From assembly GCA_022606425.2 (NCBI GenBank), contig JAHDVF020001351.1, positions 248,001-312,000 on the forward strand: a stretch of DNA of 64,000 nucleotides. The letters are read 5' to 3'. Numbering within the stretch: the first letter of the stretch is position 1; each line of letters opens with the position of its first letter. Shown in pieces: positions 33,742 to 43,562 of this stretch. Origin of the DNA: Lepidostoma basale (taxonomy: Eukaryota; Arthropoda; Insecta; Trichoptera; Lepidostomatidae). The notes under the pieces are model-generated. The model did no database searches. It saw nothing but the letters and a program-made list of their open reading frames with translations, and was not told the DNA's origin. The translations under genes were made by a program, and so were the position numbers.

Positions 33742-34201
33742 ACTGGCAAAAGAAGGATGAAAGCAGGATAAACGCCGTAGAAATGAGATCACTAAGAAGA
33801 ATGTGCGGTAAAACGTTGTATGATAGAATACCGAACGATGAAATAAGAAAGAAATGTAAGGCAGATGACTGCATCATGAATAAAATTAAAAAAGGATCCC
33901 TGAGATGGTTTGGACATATGGAACGAATGGATGAGAGTAGAATGGTTAAAAAGTTGTACACAAGCAGCGTGAGTGGGAAAAGAAGCCGAGGACGACTGAG
34001 GAAAACATGGCATGTCCAAATTAATCAATTACTGAAAGGCGACCACATTCGAAGTCGGAATAATCGACGTGCGTGTATGGTACGATGTATGAATGTAGAT
34101 GAATCCCGAGAGGTATGCCAGGACAGGCCATTGTGGCGATCCATCCTCGCTGCCTACCCCTCCGGGGAAATGGCGTGATGGTTAGTTAGTTAATTAGTTT
34201 T
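33742..34201 (+). mobile_element. LINE family A, GEMA subfamily, 13-bp TSD
   Basis: MRSLRRMCGKTLYDRIPNDE, GSLRWFGHMERMDESRMVKK, SGKRSRGRLRKTWHVQINQL and AYPSGEMA stop; 131 codons uninterrupted, then ggttagttagttaattag. Flanked by tactgactacaaa at 33729-33741 and 34202-34214, so both ends are fixed. 5' truncated. Confidence 0.92.
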
Positions 34202-34214
34202 TACTGACTACAAA

Positions 34215-34639
34215 TCAACTGCCAACTGTCAAATTGACAGTCTGTAGAAACAATGTTGCCTGTTTAAAAACCAAACTTCTAAAAAAAACATCCTTTATTA
34301 TCGTGTGTCTACCATCATACTGGGCAGACGAGAATAATGCGTATAGAATTATTGTAATCGGTTATCGTAGCTAGGATTGGGCGCCGAACGTATCCGATAG
34401 CGCGTGTCATATGAAAATACTTTAATTTATATATGTACGCATTTGTTTACGTAGAGTTTTTGACATCTTATGAATATGAATGCCTAATTAAATAGGAACA
34501 CTGTAGAACTGCGATTGTTTTAAATATTAAAAATATTCGATAGCTAACCCTTTCAACCACGAGATTTTTTTTCAGATATTATAAAAAAAAATCGGGTTAT
34601 CACGAAATAAATAACACACTATTCGATTGGGCCGAGATA
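34215..34639. other. unassigned spacer
   Basis: The first 50 bp look like the leader of the interrupted transposase (gactgtcaatttgacagt palindrome at the left). The rest is AT-rich with nothing recognised. Confidence 0.35.
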
Positions 34640-35192
34640 ACCAAACCGCAGAGCTAAAAAGAAGAATTGGACTAAGCTGGGCAGTTTTCGGAAACCTGAG
34701 CTACATCCTTAAAAACCGGAAAATACCGATCAACCTGAAACGAAAAGTCTATGAAGCCTGCGTTCTGCCAGTTGGTACTTATGGTCTTGAAACTGTTACA
34801 TTGTCCAAACAAAGTGCCGAGAAACTACGAGTGACCCAAAGATCCATGTTAGGAATAAGCCTAAGAGACAGAGTCAGAAACGATAAGGTGAGAGAAAAAA
34901 CAAAGGTTACTGACATCATCCACTGGGTGGCGATTCTAAAATGGCAAGGGGCAGGTCACGTAGCCAGAAGCTCAGATGAAAAGTGGACACGAAGACTGCT
35001 GATTTGGAGACCGTGGACGGCAAAGAGAAGTGCAGTGCGACCGCAACTACGGTGGAAGGATGATCTGAACAGACACGTCGGAATAACCTGGATGCAGTCT
35101 GCATAGGACAGAGTGACATGGAAGCGAATGGAGGAGGCCTTTGTCCAGGAGTGGACGGGAATAGGCTGAGGAAGAAGAAGAAGAAGAAATAA
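34640..35192 (+). mobile_element. LINE family B, C-terminal ORF
   Basis: 159-codon frame: LKRRIGLSWAVFGNLSYIL, KVYEACVLPVGTYGLETVTL, MLGISLRDRVRNDKVREKTK, HVARSSDEKWTRRLLIW; stop at WMQSA, with the usual end (WKRMEEAFVQEW) following. The 3' end is (gaa)n. Best copy of family B here. Confidence 0.88.
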
Positions 35193-35202
35193 CACACCAG
35201 GC

Positions 35203-35450
35203 ACGACGATCTTCGTTGTCGAGTGGCAAGTGCTAGGACTGCCACCCCCAAGGTCCCGGGTTCGATTCCCGGCGATGGCAGCGTGATTGTCACACTGTCT
35301 TTGGTCTGGTGTAAAATTCAAGTAACCATAAAATGGCGATAAATTAGCTACCTATCAAATGTCACGAGAATCAGTACGATGGCTATTCCCTTTACACCGA
35401 GTTGGTTTGCGTTGTAATGATGTAAAGAGCGAATCAACAAAAAAATAATG
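35203..35450 (+). mobile_element. tRNA-derived SINE, tail B
   Basis: Head gatcttcgttgtcgagtgg, B box ggttcgattcc, body with ctttggtctggtgtaaaatt, tail B ctttacaccgagttgg and gatgtaaagagcgaatcaac. It follows the family B tail by about 10 bp. Confidence 0.85.
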
Positions 35451-35519
35451 GGAATAATAATTTTAATATTAAAATTTCACAAAGTCAACAAGGGTAAATT
35501 TTGTCATCCTTAAAGCTGT

Positions 35520-35780
35520 GCCAGACTGTTGTAAACAAGCTTCCAACAGGGGTCACCTTGGTGGGAAGCTTGTGGAGCCCACGGTTGGTGTTTGCGTTCA
35601 CACTGGTTTACAACAAGGCTCCCACCTCATACAACGGCGGCATCCAGACGCGGTTTACAACGCGCGTCCGTCCACAGAGGTTGTTGAAGGTCAAACAAAT
35701 TTTTGTTGCAAACAAGTGTTTACACTGTTGTAAACCGCCGGTGGAGACCGATGTGGAAGGCTTGTTTACAACAGTCTGGC
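35520..35780. mobile_element. MITE with 21-bp perfect TIRs
   Basis: 261 bp. Ends GCCAGACTGTTGTAAAC... and its exact inverse over 21 bp; similarity extends to about 38 bp with indels. GTTTACAAC recurs inside at both orientations (about five copies), like subterminal transposase-binding repeats. No clear TSD, no transposase. The 116-codon open frame across it looks incidental. Confidence 0.75.
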
Positions 35781-35867
35781 AGGGGTTTTATTGTTTAACT
35801 TGTATTCCAATCAAATCTAATAAATTATTGAAAACTCTAGCTTGTGAGTGAAGGTTACTGTTTTTTT

Positions 35868-35945
35868 TATTGATTAATACGAATGAATAAGTCTGTTTTC
35901 TAGAAGTTTTATTATATTTTATGTGAGTGACATGTTTCGCTTTTA
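35868..35945 (-). repeat. foldback family half-copy
   Basis: Single arm attaatacgaatgaa ... tctagaagttttattatat ... gacatgtttcgc, ending where the core would begin. Confidence 0.55.
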
Positions 35946-36530
35946 ACAATTTCTTAATCATTTATGTATTGTACGATAGTAAAAAGTATACATATATTTT
36001 TAGGTTAAGATAAAAACAATCGATTCCTAATAAAGGGGGTAGTATATTTGATAGTTAGCATAATCTATCTCATGTAATACGGCATAAGCTATATAAATAT
36101 GACGAAAAAATGTATATACTCATATAAGACAAAAAATATGTTTATATAAAAAAAAATCATATGAGACGAAAAATACCAGGAGCACACGAAATCATAGGCG
36201 ACATTATACGAAATCATACGAAATAAATTATTTTATTTTATGAAGATACTAGATAATCCCAAGACACGTGCCAGGAGCACATAAAACTCAAGAGACGAAG
36301 AGGTCAACCGCTTTGTAATAACGCTGATAATGTATGCGTCAAATCACCCTCGGATAATTTCATACAGAGAGCGCGTGTCGTCATCTTAATATGGCGCTGT
36401 AGGGAGAATTTTTATTTGATGTCTTTTTGTTGGTCTGCATCTAAACATCAACAAGGAAAAGTGTGTTGTAAATAATTCAAAAGAAAAAATATTCTAGCTA
36501 AAATACGTAATCAAACAAAATAAATTATTA

Positions 36531-36745
36531 GAATAACGTGACATTTGGAAAATCAAATCCGCCGTGTTCATCTTTATTTTCAACAAAAGCATGGTATTTT
36601 TAAAGTGAAAAACAGAGAATTTATGAGGGAAAGAGACAACACAACAGTGGTATAATGTGTTGTCACGTTGTCTCTTTCAGACGGGTATCTTGTTTAATTT
36701 TTCAATTTTTCGAGATAACACGTTATTCTTGCAAAGAGGCGATAT
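36531..36745. mobile_element. MITE, left end lost
   Basis: Near-identical to 55941-56152: ccgccgtgttcatc, gtgaaaaacagagaatttat, cgagataacacgttattc and gcaaagaggcgatat at the right. The first bases of the left TIR are missing. Confidence 0.75.
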
Positions 36746-36751
36746 CTGGGT

Positions 36752-37015
36752 ATTCTTCTTCTTCTTATTCTTCCTCAGCCTATTCCCGTCCATTCCTGGA
36801 CAAAGGCATCCTCCATTCGCTTCCATGTCATTCTGTCCTGTGCAGACTGCATCCAGGTTATTCTGACGTGTCTGTTCAGATCATACTTCCACCGTAGTTG
36901 CGGTCGCCCTGCACTTCTCTTTGCCATCCACGGTCTCCAAGTCAGCAGTCTTCTTGTCCATTTTTCATCTGAGCCATTGCCATTTTAGAGTCGCCACCCG
37001 GTGGATGATATCAGG
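36752..37015 (-). mobile_element. LINE family B, C-terminal fragment
   Basis: Reverse of the RLLTWRPWTAK ... WMQSAQDRMTWKRMEDAF region with several frameshifts. It starts with the (ttc)n complement of the 3' tail. Confidence 0.75.
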
Positions 37016-37161
37016 TATTATTAGGTATTATTAGGAATCTAGGTATTCTCGAATTATATTGTCTTATTAAGCACTCACTTTGTGGTTAGACATTTTAAAT
37101 TATTACATTCGTATTTAAAATAAAATAAAACACTTTGTATAAAAAACACGGAATTGTAATT

Positions 37162-37204
37162 ATGCCAACTAGTTTCGCTTGCAACCCAAGCATCATCAGG
37201 ACAA
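37162..37204 (-). ncRNA. hammerhead ribozyme, minimal type
   Basis: On minus: CTGATGA at 37199-37193, stem II GCTTG-ggttg-CAAGC (five pairs), GAAAC from 37176, palindromic ACTAGT and U17 at 37167. Stem I pairs GGCA after the cleavage site with TGTC before the core (one G-U). One extra U sits between A9 and stem II. The best-formed single motif in the window; it is not in a foldback. Confidence 0.7.
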
Positions 37205-37257
37205 TATTAAAAAAAAAAAAAAAAAGTATAGATTTACATGAATATTAATATTATTAT

Positions 37258-37488
37258 TTTGTTTAATCGCTCTTTACATCATTACAGCGCGAGCCAAATC
37301 GATGTAAAGAGTATAGCTATCATATTGATTCTCCTGACATGTTATAGATAGCTAATCTATCGCCATTTTACTGTCACGTGAATTCTTTACTAGACCAAAG
37401 ACAGTGTGACAATCACAATGCCTTTGAATCGAACCGGGAACCTTCGGTGTGGCAGTCAAAGCACTTGCCACTCGGCCAAGAAGGTCAT
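37258..37488 (-). mobile_element. tRNA-derived SINE, tail B
   Basis: Reverse copy: tail B (aatcgctctttacatcatta, atcgatgtaaagag), body (atcgccattttactgtcacg), head with gaaccgggaaccttcgg and ccactcggccaagaaggtc. Confidence 0.85.
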
Positions 37489-37499
37489 TAATATGTAGA

Positions 37500-38362
37500 C
37501 TATGGTGTTTCTTCTTCTTCTTCAAGTGCCCTATCGGGTCGCCCCAACGATGGCGATCACCTCCGCGAACCTGTCCCTGTCCTGCGCCGCTCGGAACAGC
37601 TCCTCCACACTTCGAATGCCGGTTCACTCCCTTACGTTTAACAGCCAGGATATCTGTCTCCTACCGGGCCCTCGGCGTCAGTATCAGTTGGTGAAGGTGG
37701 TACTTTTCCCCACGCTGTACATGACCCAGTTGTGAAATCTTCCGAACCTTGATAGTTGATAACAGCTCCCTTTTATATTTGCAGACATATAACAGATTTG
37801 TGCAGTGGTTTTATTTATTTATTTAATATTATGAAATGCTTCCTAAACCTCGTCCTTTGTCCTACATGCCAAAAACTGTACTCTACGTTATTATTTTTTT
37901 TTTTTTCCCATCCCGCATTTGTCTCCTCTGCCTCTCCTGTTCTTCCCGCTGTATATTCCTGCGGTGTATATTTTATCTTTTATATAATGTTCTTGAAATG
38001 TTAATGTATTATATATTATGCTTATTTATTTATTCAATAAAGTACAGCGGAGCATAGAAGTGAAATTGAGTAGATTAAATGTGGTCTGGCACCCCCTTGT
38101 TGTTACCGTATTTAAATGTAAGTCCCGGATGGACCGGGGACAGGCCCAGGGAGTGTACGAGCGAGGCTGATAAAAGGGCGCCGCTACGCCCTATAACAGG
38201 CTCGGGTATGTGGCGGGAACTTCTATGTTCCTTTAAAAAAAAAAAAAAAAACAGCTCCCTGTCAACTCTAGCTCGCCTCAGGACTTCGGTTTTGGTAACC
38301 ATGTACTCGTATGTCCAGGGATTTCTAAGCATTCGGCGATAGAGCCACATTTTAAATGCTGT
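37500..38362 (-). mobile_element. LINE family E, split by a retroposed insert
   Basis: 37500-37771 holds the end (gggtcgccccaacgatggcg, tgccgtgtc-like) and the LLS/RARF region. 38251-38362 continues with the AFKMWLYRRMLRNPW region. The two parts join cleanly if 37772-38250 and one TSD copy are removed. Confidence 0.82.
37772..38250 (+). mobile_element. retroposed LINE 3' end with poly(A), 10-11 bp TSD
   Basis: About 479 bp ending in at least 16 adenines, flanked by acagctccct at 37762-37771 and 38251-38260. The 3' portion (cccggatggaccggggacag, gcgccgctacgccctataac, ctcgggtatgtggcgggaac) resembles Jockey-type LINE 3' ends. No ORF. Class is inference. Confidence 0.75.
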
Positions 38363-38399
38363 TTGGTGTTTAATTGGACATTTTAACAACTGTCAAAAG

Positions 38400-39253
38400 T
38401 GTATTTTTAGAAACTATAAACGCTTCTGATTGCTGGGCCGTTTTCTTCTTTTCACAAGTTGTTCTTATTTATTAGTTACCTATGATCTCTGAGTATTCTA
38501 AGATTGTGTCCATAGTAAAAATAAGGAGAAAAAACAGTAGAAACGCATAAAATAAACGTAAAATTAATTATAGTTCTTATAATAAATACCTTTTCTTCGG
38601 ATACGATAAAAATAATAAAAATTAAAATGAATACGATCAAGAAAAAAAAATGCCTGTAACTTTAATTCGAAAATTTTACACGGTGAATGTCGGTACTAAA
38701 AATGTCGCTTAATTACGTCGAATCCATAATGACAAAATTATTACGACATTATTTTTTTTATATAACTTAACGATACGCCATAAAATTCGTTTTAATTACT
38801 GCACAACATAATTAGAAGAATGCCGAAATAACATTTAAAATAAACAAATACGCGTAGCCATGGAAACTATTATAATAAAAATATTTAATTAATTTATTCT
38901 AATTTTATTGTCTTATCGAACCATCACTACGTATTTGTGAAGAAGCAAGAGAGGAAGAATCACTAGACAAGACAATTTTTAAAATGATTAAATAAAACGT
39001 TTCTTAGATGCATAGGTTTCCATCCATTTCTGGACTAGAAAAAAACAAGACATTTGTTTCTTCTATATTCGCCATAACTTTGTGTTGAATATGTTTAATG
39101 TTTATTTTTTTTTATATACTTTGTATACAAATAAACCACATTTAAAAATATACATATTTGTTTTATTTATATATCTGTAGTTTAATTGTACTAATATGGT
39201 TCTGGTTCAATTATATTCAAAATTAAAAAAATAAACAATATATTAAAAGCATT
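38400..39253. other. AT-rich spacer
   Basis: No gene or repeat recognised. Confidence 0.45.
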
Positions 39254-39484
39254 TTTTGTGGGATTTTGGGTAACACCGTGTGATTTCTCCATCTCGACCG
39301 ACGTTTCGGAGATCGTTGCAGTCTCCATCTTACAGGTAATGTGGTGGTGGTAATAAATGTGATATGAACTCATATCACATTTATTACCACCACCATATTA
39401 TCCTGAAGATGGAAACTGCAACGAACTCCGAAACGTCGGTCGAGAAGGAGAAATCACACGGTGTTACCCAAAATCACACAAAAC
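39254..39484. repeat. foldback element with paired hammerhead motifs
   Basis: Arms of about 110 bp: ttttgtgggattttgggtaac ... and its inverse, meeting at the palindrome around gatatgaactcatatc. Each arm carries a motif reading outward. Right: CTGAAGA at 39403-39409, GGA/TCC stem, GAAACGTC at 39430-39437. Left, on minus: GGAGA/TCTCC stem and GAAACGTC, but the core reads CTGTAAGA. Confidence 0.8.
39400..39443 (+). ncRNA. hammerhead-like motif (GAAACGTC type)
   Basis: Core CTGAAGA intact; stem II is short because the left arm's GGAGA has decayed to GGAAA. ACGT after GAA leaves no room for a loop, so stem III could form only between two molecules. Stem I: GGT with ATC, three pairs including G-U. 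Confidence 0.5.
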
Positions 39485-39550
39485 ATATTGCTGCTAACCG
39501 TGAAAATCTACGCAATTATTAAAACTATTGAGGAATAAGACTTTATTTTC

Positions 39551-39617
39551 TTGCCGCTATAGCGGCGGCAAACCATGCATGCCGCCTCTATGGCGGCACT
39601 AGAGTGCTAAGGGTTAT
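39551..39617. repeat. GC-rich palindromic end
   Basis: gccgctatagcggcggca and gccgcctctatggcggca form nested hairpins, followed by ctaagggtta. The reverse, taacccttagcactc, resembles the CCC-starting ends of piggyBac-like elements. I did not find the other end. Confidence 0.4.
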
Positions 39618-39832
39618 TTTTTTTTAATAAAGTGAGTGCTGTATACTAAGTACGAGTATATAAAAAAAGAAACTAAATTAATTAAAAATTAATTATTTTT
39701 TTGATGATGCCAACATAGGTTGACAAAAACAGCAGTCGCGACAATCTCATAAAAATAAATTGTGATACGTATAATTACAGTGTTTGAAAATTAGAATATT
39801 TAATAATAATAATAATTAAGCTAATTTGTATA

Positions 39833-40000
39833 GCGCCGTTTTTGTGAATAGCTCACCTAAAGGGCGCGTTGACAATGTTTTTAGTCATGAGAGCTGCATA
39901 TGACACCAGCAATCAGATAACCGTTGTTTACACTTTATGCGATATTTTGAAAAGGTGTGTTTTAAGTGAGATTTAAAATCTGTCGGATTAATAATATCGA
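39833..40000 (-). mobile_element. LINE family C 3' end
   Basis: Reverse copy: (aat)n, atagcgccgtttttgtgaat, agctcacctaaagggcgcg, then aaaggtgtgttttaagtgag, the KTHLF region in reverse. Confidence 0.75.
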
Positions 40001-40409
40001 AGTATCACAATGCTTCGGTCAAAATAATGGATTATCTATCTTCATTCAGCATTCTAGCGGACATTATTTTTCAGCACATTATTCTTAGTGATCTCATTTA
40101 TATACGTAGTGGCGGTACTCCCATATAAGCCCAGAAGCCCAGAAGAAGAAGAATTTTGAATCAAAACCTCTTCTGGCTTACAGAGGTTCAGCTCTTGTGG
40201 CTATTCTTCTTAAGTCTGATGAGAACATTGTTGGAAGGTGATTTGGTGGGTTGTTGGTTTATGCGGGGGCATGATTACTTAGATTTGGGGATTTTTATTA
40301 AAACATTCTCACGCAAGCCGGGCTTCTGGGCTTCTATGGGAGTACCGACACTGTTTATAGGCATTTATTATAATTGTATCCATCTTCATTTTAAACTGTT
40401 AATTTAAAA

Positions 40410-40605
40410 AAAATATGTTTTATGTATCACAATTTTTTTATTTTTTATTATACGCGACAGCTGTTTCGTCAATATACGGTGACATCATCAGGTGTTACAA
40501 TAATATATAAAAAATAGCACATGTAACACCTGATGATGTCAACATAGGTTGACGAAATAGCTGTCGCGTACAATAAAAAAAAATTCGATACATGAAACAA
40601 AGTTT
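40410..40605. repeat. foldback element with paired hammerhead motifs
   Basis: Arms ttatgtatcacaattttt ... tacgcgacagctgtttcgtc and inverse. Left, read on minus: CTGATGA, TGTCA...TTGAC stem, GAAACAGCTGTC intact. Right, on plus: CTGATGA at 40529-40535, TGTCAAC/GTTGAC stem, but GAAATAGCTGTC. The centre has gtgttaca/tgtaacac. Confidence 0.8.
40452..40499 (-). ncRNA. hammerhead motif, left arm
   Basis: All core bases present on minus: CTGATGA, GAAA and C17 in GAAACAGCTGTC, followed by GCG. Stem II has a mispaired middle. Counterpart on plus at 40522-40568 carries one change in stem III. Confidence 0.55.
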
Positions 40606-40689
40606 TTTTTTAATTTAACAGTTTATCATGTTAAAGTATCATAGTGTTTCGGACAAAACAATGGACCATCTTTATTTTCTTGCCAAGCT

Positions 40690-41999
40690 TCATTTCCTTT
40701 CACAAAGGTTGGCACGAGAGCTCCATTAAGTATTCCCTTATTTGCTTAAGTCTATATATTTATATTAGCAGCGAATACTTTGAGCGCATCAGTTCTAAAG
40801 TAATGAAAAAAGTGCGCTCATCACACTTCTGGCACGAATGCAAAAAAAAAATACTTTAAACAAAAAAAGGCAATAAAGCGGACCCATGCGTCCTTTTCGG
40901 GAAATCGAAAAAAATATGTGACAGTTTTAGTATGCCAAAACACACAGCCTGCACTGACCGAACAGGGGAGGACTCAGGGATGAGAATGCATTTATTTAAT
41001 TTAACTTATGTTCAATTATATTTTTCTTGTATCGAGGAAAATATGAAAAGATAAAATTAATCAATTAGTAAAATACACCACCGTCTTAAGTTTATATGAA
41101 AAATAAATGTTTTATATTTGCGTCGTTCAATGCCCAACGGTCCCGTACGGGACCGGTGATTATGGTGCATTTCGCTATCGGATTACATTGATTTATGACA
41201 ATGATATTCAAAATATGAATATAAGCTTACGTAAATAATGTTTTTGAGATACCGTTCCATAATTTTATTTTCGGTTCCGATAAATATTTTTGTCATGATG
41301 TAATATTAGTGTTTATACCTGCGATGCTCTTGGGATATGCGTAGTTATATTATGGTCCTCCTAATAAAACACATAATCTACACTACTTTCTAAAATAGAT
41401 CTATACATATACAAATGTTTTAAAATTTGGCATTCGAAAAAATAAAAATTTAATATTTTTATTTTTTAACTTTAATATGTAACTATATAAAACGTGAAAA
41501 ATTACAAATAAAGCTTTTGTAAATTATAAAAAATCTTTTATTTTGATAATGCTTTTTATTTTACCTAAATAGGATGACTAATTTTTTTTATATAATTATT
41601 TTTATAGCAGCTACGCGTAGATCGCAAGTCGCGCGAATATTTGCTTGGGCAGTGGGCTTCTTTTATCGCACGCGGCGCACGGGCGTTTAAAGTAAATAAT
41701 AAAATAAAATTGCGCATTGAATCGTCACTGTTTACCATTACGCCCATTACACGAGACTAAATAAGCTATTTCCTGAATCCGGTCCTGTCTGTCCCTCGCT
41801 ACATTATACATACACCTTATTATAGGAACGGGTATAAATTTTCCAAAGCGACAGCGGTTGTTTTTTTAGCACGTCGTTTTTTAAACAAAAGTGCATTGTC
41901 ACATGACGATTTCCACAAACACAGTGCATTTACGTATCTGTTTAAGCAAATTTAAATTCTTTAACAAAACGTAGAAAACTTAAGCAAAGTTTGCGGTGT
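40690..41999. other. long unassigned stretch
   Basis: No coding frame recognised. Notable only for the 18-bp perfect palindrome CGGTCCCGTACGGGACCG at 41138-41155. Confidence 0.4.
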
Positions 42000-42680
42000 G
42001 ATTGACGACCTTCGACGATTCCCGACTAGATTACTGCAATGGTGTCTACGCCAACATCCCCAAACAGCAAACAAATAAACTCCAGTCTGCATTCAATGCA
42101 GCAGCAAGACTGATAAGGGGTGTGTCAAAGATTTGTCACATAACACAGCATGTTAAGGAGCTCCACTGGCTGAAATGTCCAGAAAGGATACAATACAAGC
42201 TCTGCTGGACGTTCTATAAGGCGTTGCATGGAATGGCACCAGCTTATATATCTGAACTCTGCATCAACGAGAACCTGAATGCTAGACGTCTACATTGCGA
42301 TCAGCTAAGTCTTCTGCGATCGGTAGATTGACTGTGCCAAAACGCTGTCCAAGCACAAACTTTGGCGACCGAGCCTTCGCGGTAGCCGGCACTTCAGCCT
42401 GGAACAGTCTTCCAGCAGACCTTAAGTGCATTGAGAATCAATCAGAGTTTAGATCGAGACTCAAAACGCACCTTTTCAAATTATCATTTCCTGACAGGAA
42501 GGGCTGATCGACTTCATCAGGTGCAGCCCTCATACTAAATATGTTTATTATTTTTGTTATCATTATTATTATTATTATTATCTAGTTGATAAAACGGAGC
42601 ATCTTCTACAGCGCCCTTGAGATGAGTAATTCATAAAAATGGCGCTTTATAAATTATCCAATTTATTATTATTATTATTT
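42000..42680 (+). mobile_element. LINE family C, C-terminal ORF
   Basis: DDSRLDYCNGVYANIPKQQT, VKELHWLKCPERIQYKLCW, HGMAPAYISELCINE, a frameshift, then FGDRAFAVAGTSAWNSLPAD and KTHLFKLSF. The 3' UTR has gcgcccttgagatgagt, atggcgct and an (att)n tail. Confidence 0.87.
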
Positions 42681-42955
42681 GTGGCCGAGTGGCAAGTGCT
42701 ATGACAGTAGGCTGACTTTCCATACTCACATCGAGAGAATATGCGGAGTTGCACTGAAAATGTTGGGATTTATACTCCGAACTGGTAGAGTTTTCAGGAA
42801 TCCCTATGTTTTGCGAATTTTGTATAACTCATTGGTCCGGAGTCGGCTCGAGTGTGGTTCGGTGATATGGAGTCCCCACGAGGCGAGATACTCGCTCATG
42901 TTAAAGAGGGTTTAGAAAATAATTCTAAGATATTCTCTGCATGAGAGAGTTTGGT
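42681..42955 (+). mobile_element. SINE head fused to LINE family D fragment
   Basis: 42681-42703 is the SINE 5' head (gtggccgagtggcaagtgc). From 42706 the frame reads RLTFHTHIERICGVALKMLG, VLRILYNSLVRSRLECGSVI and WSPHEARYSLMLKRV, family D. The SINE stops after about 23 bp, so this is a chimeric join. Confidence 0.7.
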
Positions 42956-43562
42956 AACTAACTAACTAACTAACTAAACATCACGCCGTCTCCCCGAAGG
43001 GGTAGGCAAAAATAATGGACTGCCACACTTTTCTTTCCTGACACATTTCTCTCGCTTCCTCAACATTCATACATCGTGTCATGCACGTACGTCGATTTCT
43101 CTGACTCCTCACATGGCCGACATTAAATATTTGATTTATTTGATCGTGCCACGTTTTCCTCGGTCTTCCTTTATTTCTAGCTCCGTTCATATCGTTTACA
43201 TATTCCTACCTTCTTCACCATTCTCTCTTCACTCATTCTTTCCATGTGTCCAAACCATCTTAACGACCCTTTCATCATTTCGTTCATCACTTCCATTCGC
43301 ACCGCGTTCACTTCTTATACTTGCATTTGACACTCTATCATCTACGGATTTACCACACATTCATCTTAGAGATCTCATTTCTACTGCATTTATTCTACAT
43401 TCATCCTTTTTTAGCCAGTTCCATGCTTCACTTCCATACATAAGGGTCGGCACGTGGCCGACATTCAATATTTGATTTATTTTATCATGCCACGCTTTCC
43501 TCGGTCTTCCTCTGTTTCTAGATCCATTTACGTCGTTATCGTATATTTTTTGACATCGCAAA
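42956..43562 (-). mobile_element. LINE family A, partly duplicated
   Basis: Tail and hairpin, NVGHVRSQRNRRTCMTRCMN, GRPRKTWHDQ, then AVEMRSL, NWLKK and LMYGSEAW, followed at 43453 by a second GRPRKAWHDKINQIL. Two copies or an internal duplication are joined at gggtcggcacgtggccgac. Confidence 0.8.

Noticed and set aside
35501..35851. 116-codon forward frame
   Set aside because: It spans a MITE from one inverted repeat to the other; no domain, and the residues follow the DNA repeats.
36655..36897. 80-codon forward frame SYSSSAYSRPFLDKGILHSL
   Set aside because: Antisense of LINE family B plus its (gaa)n tail; the same shadow appears at 7140 and 35047.
40156..40407. 83-codon hydrophobic forward frame as a membrane protein
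   Set aside because: Overlaps a diverged copy of the 31030 repeat; composition reflects T-rich DNA, with no homologue recognised.
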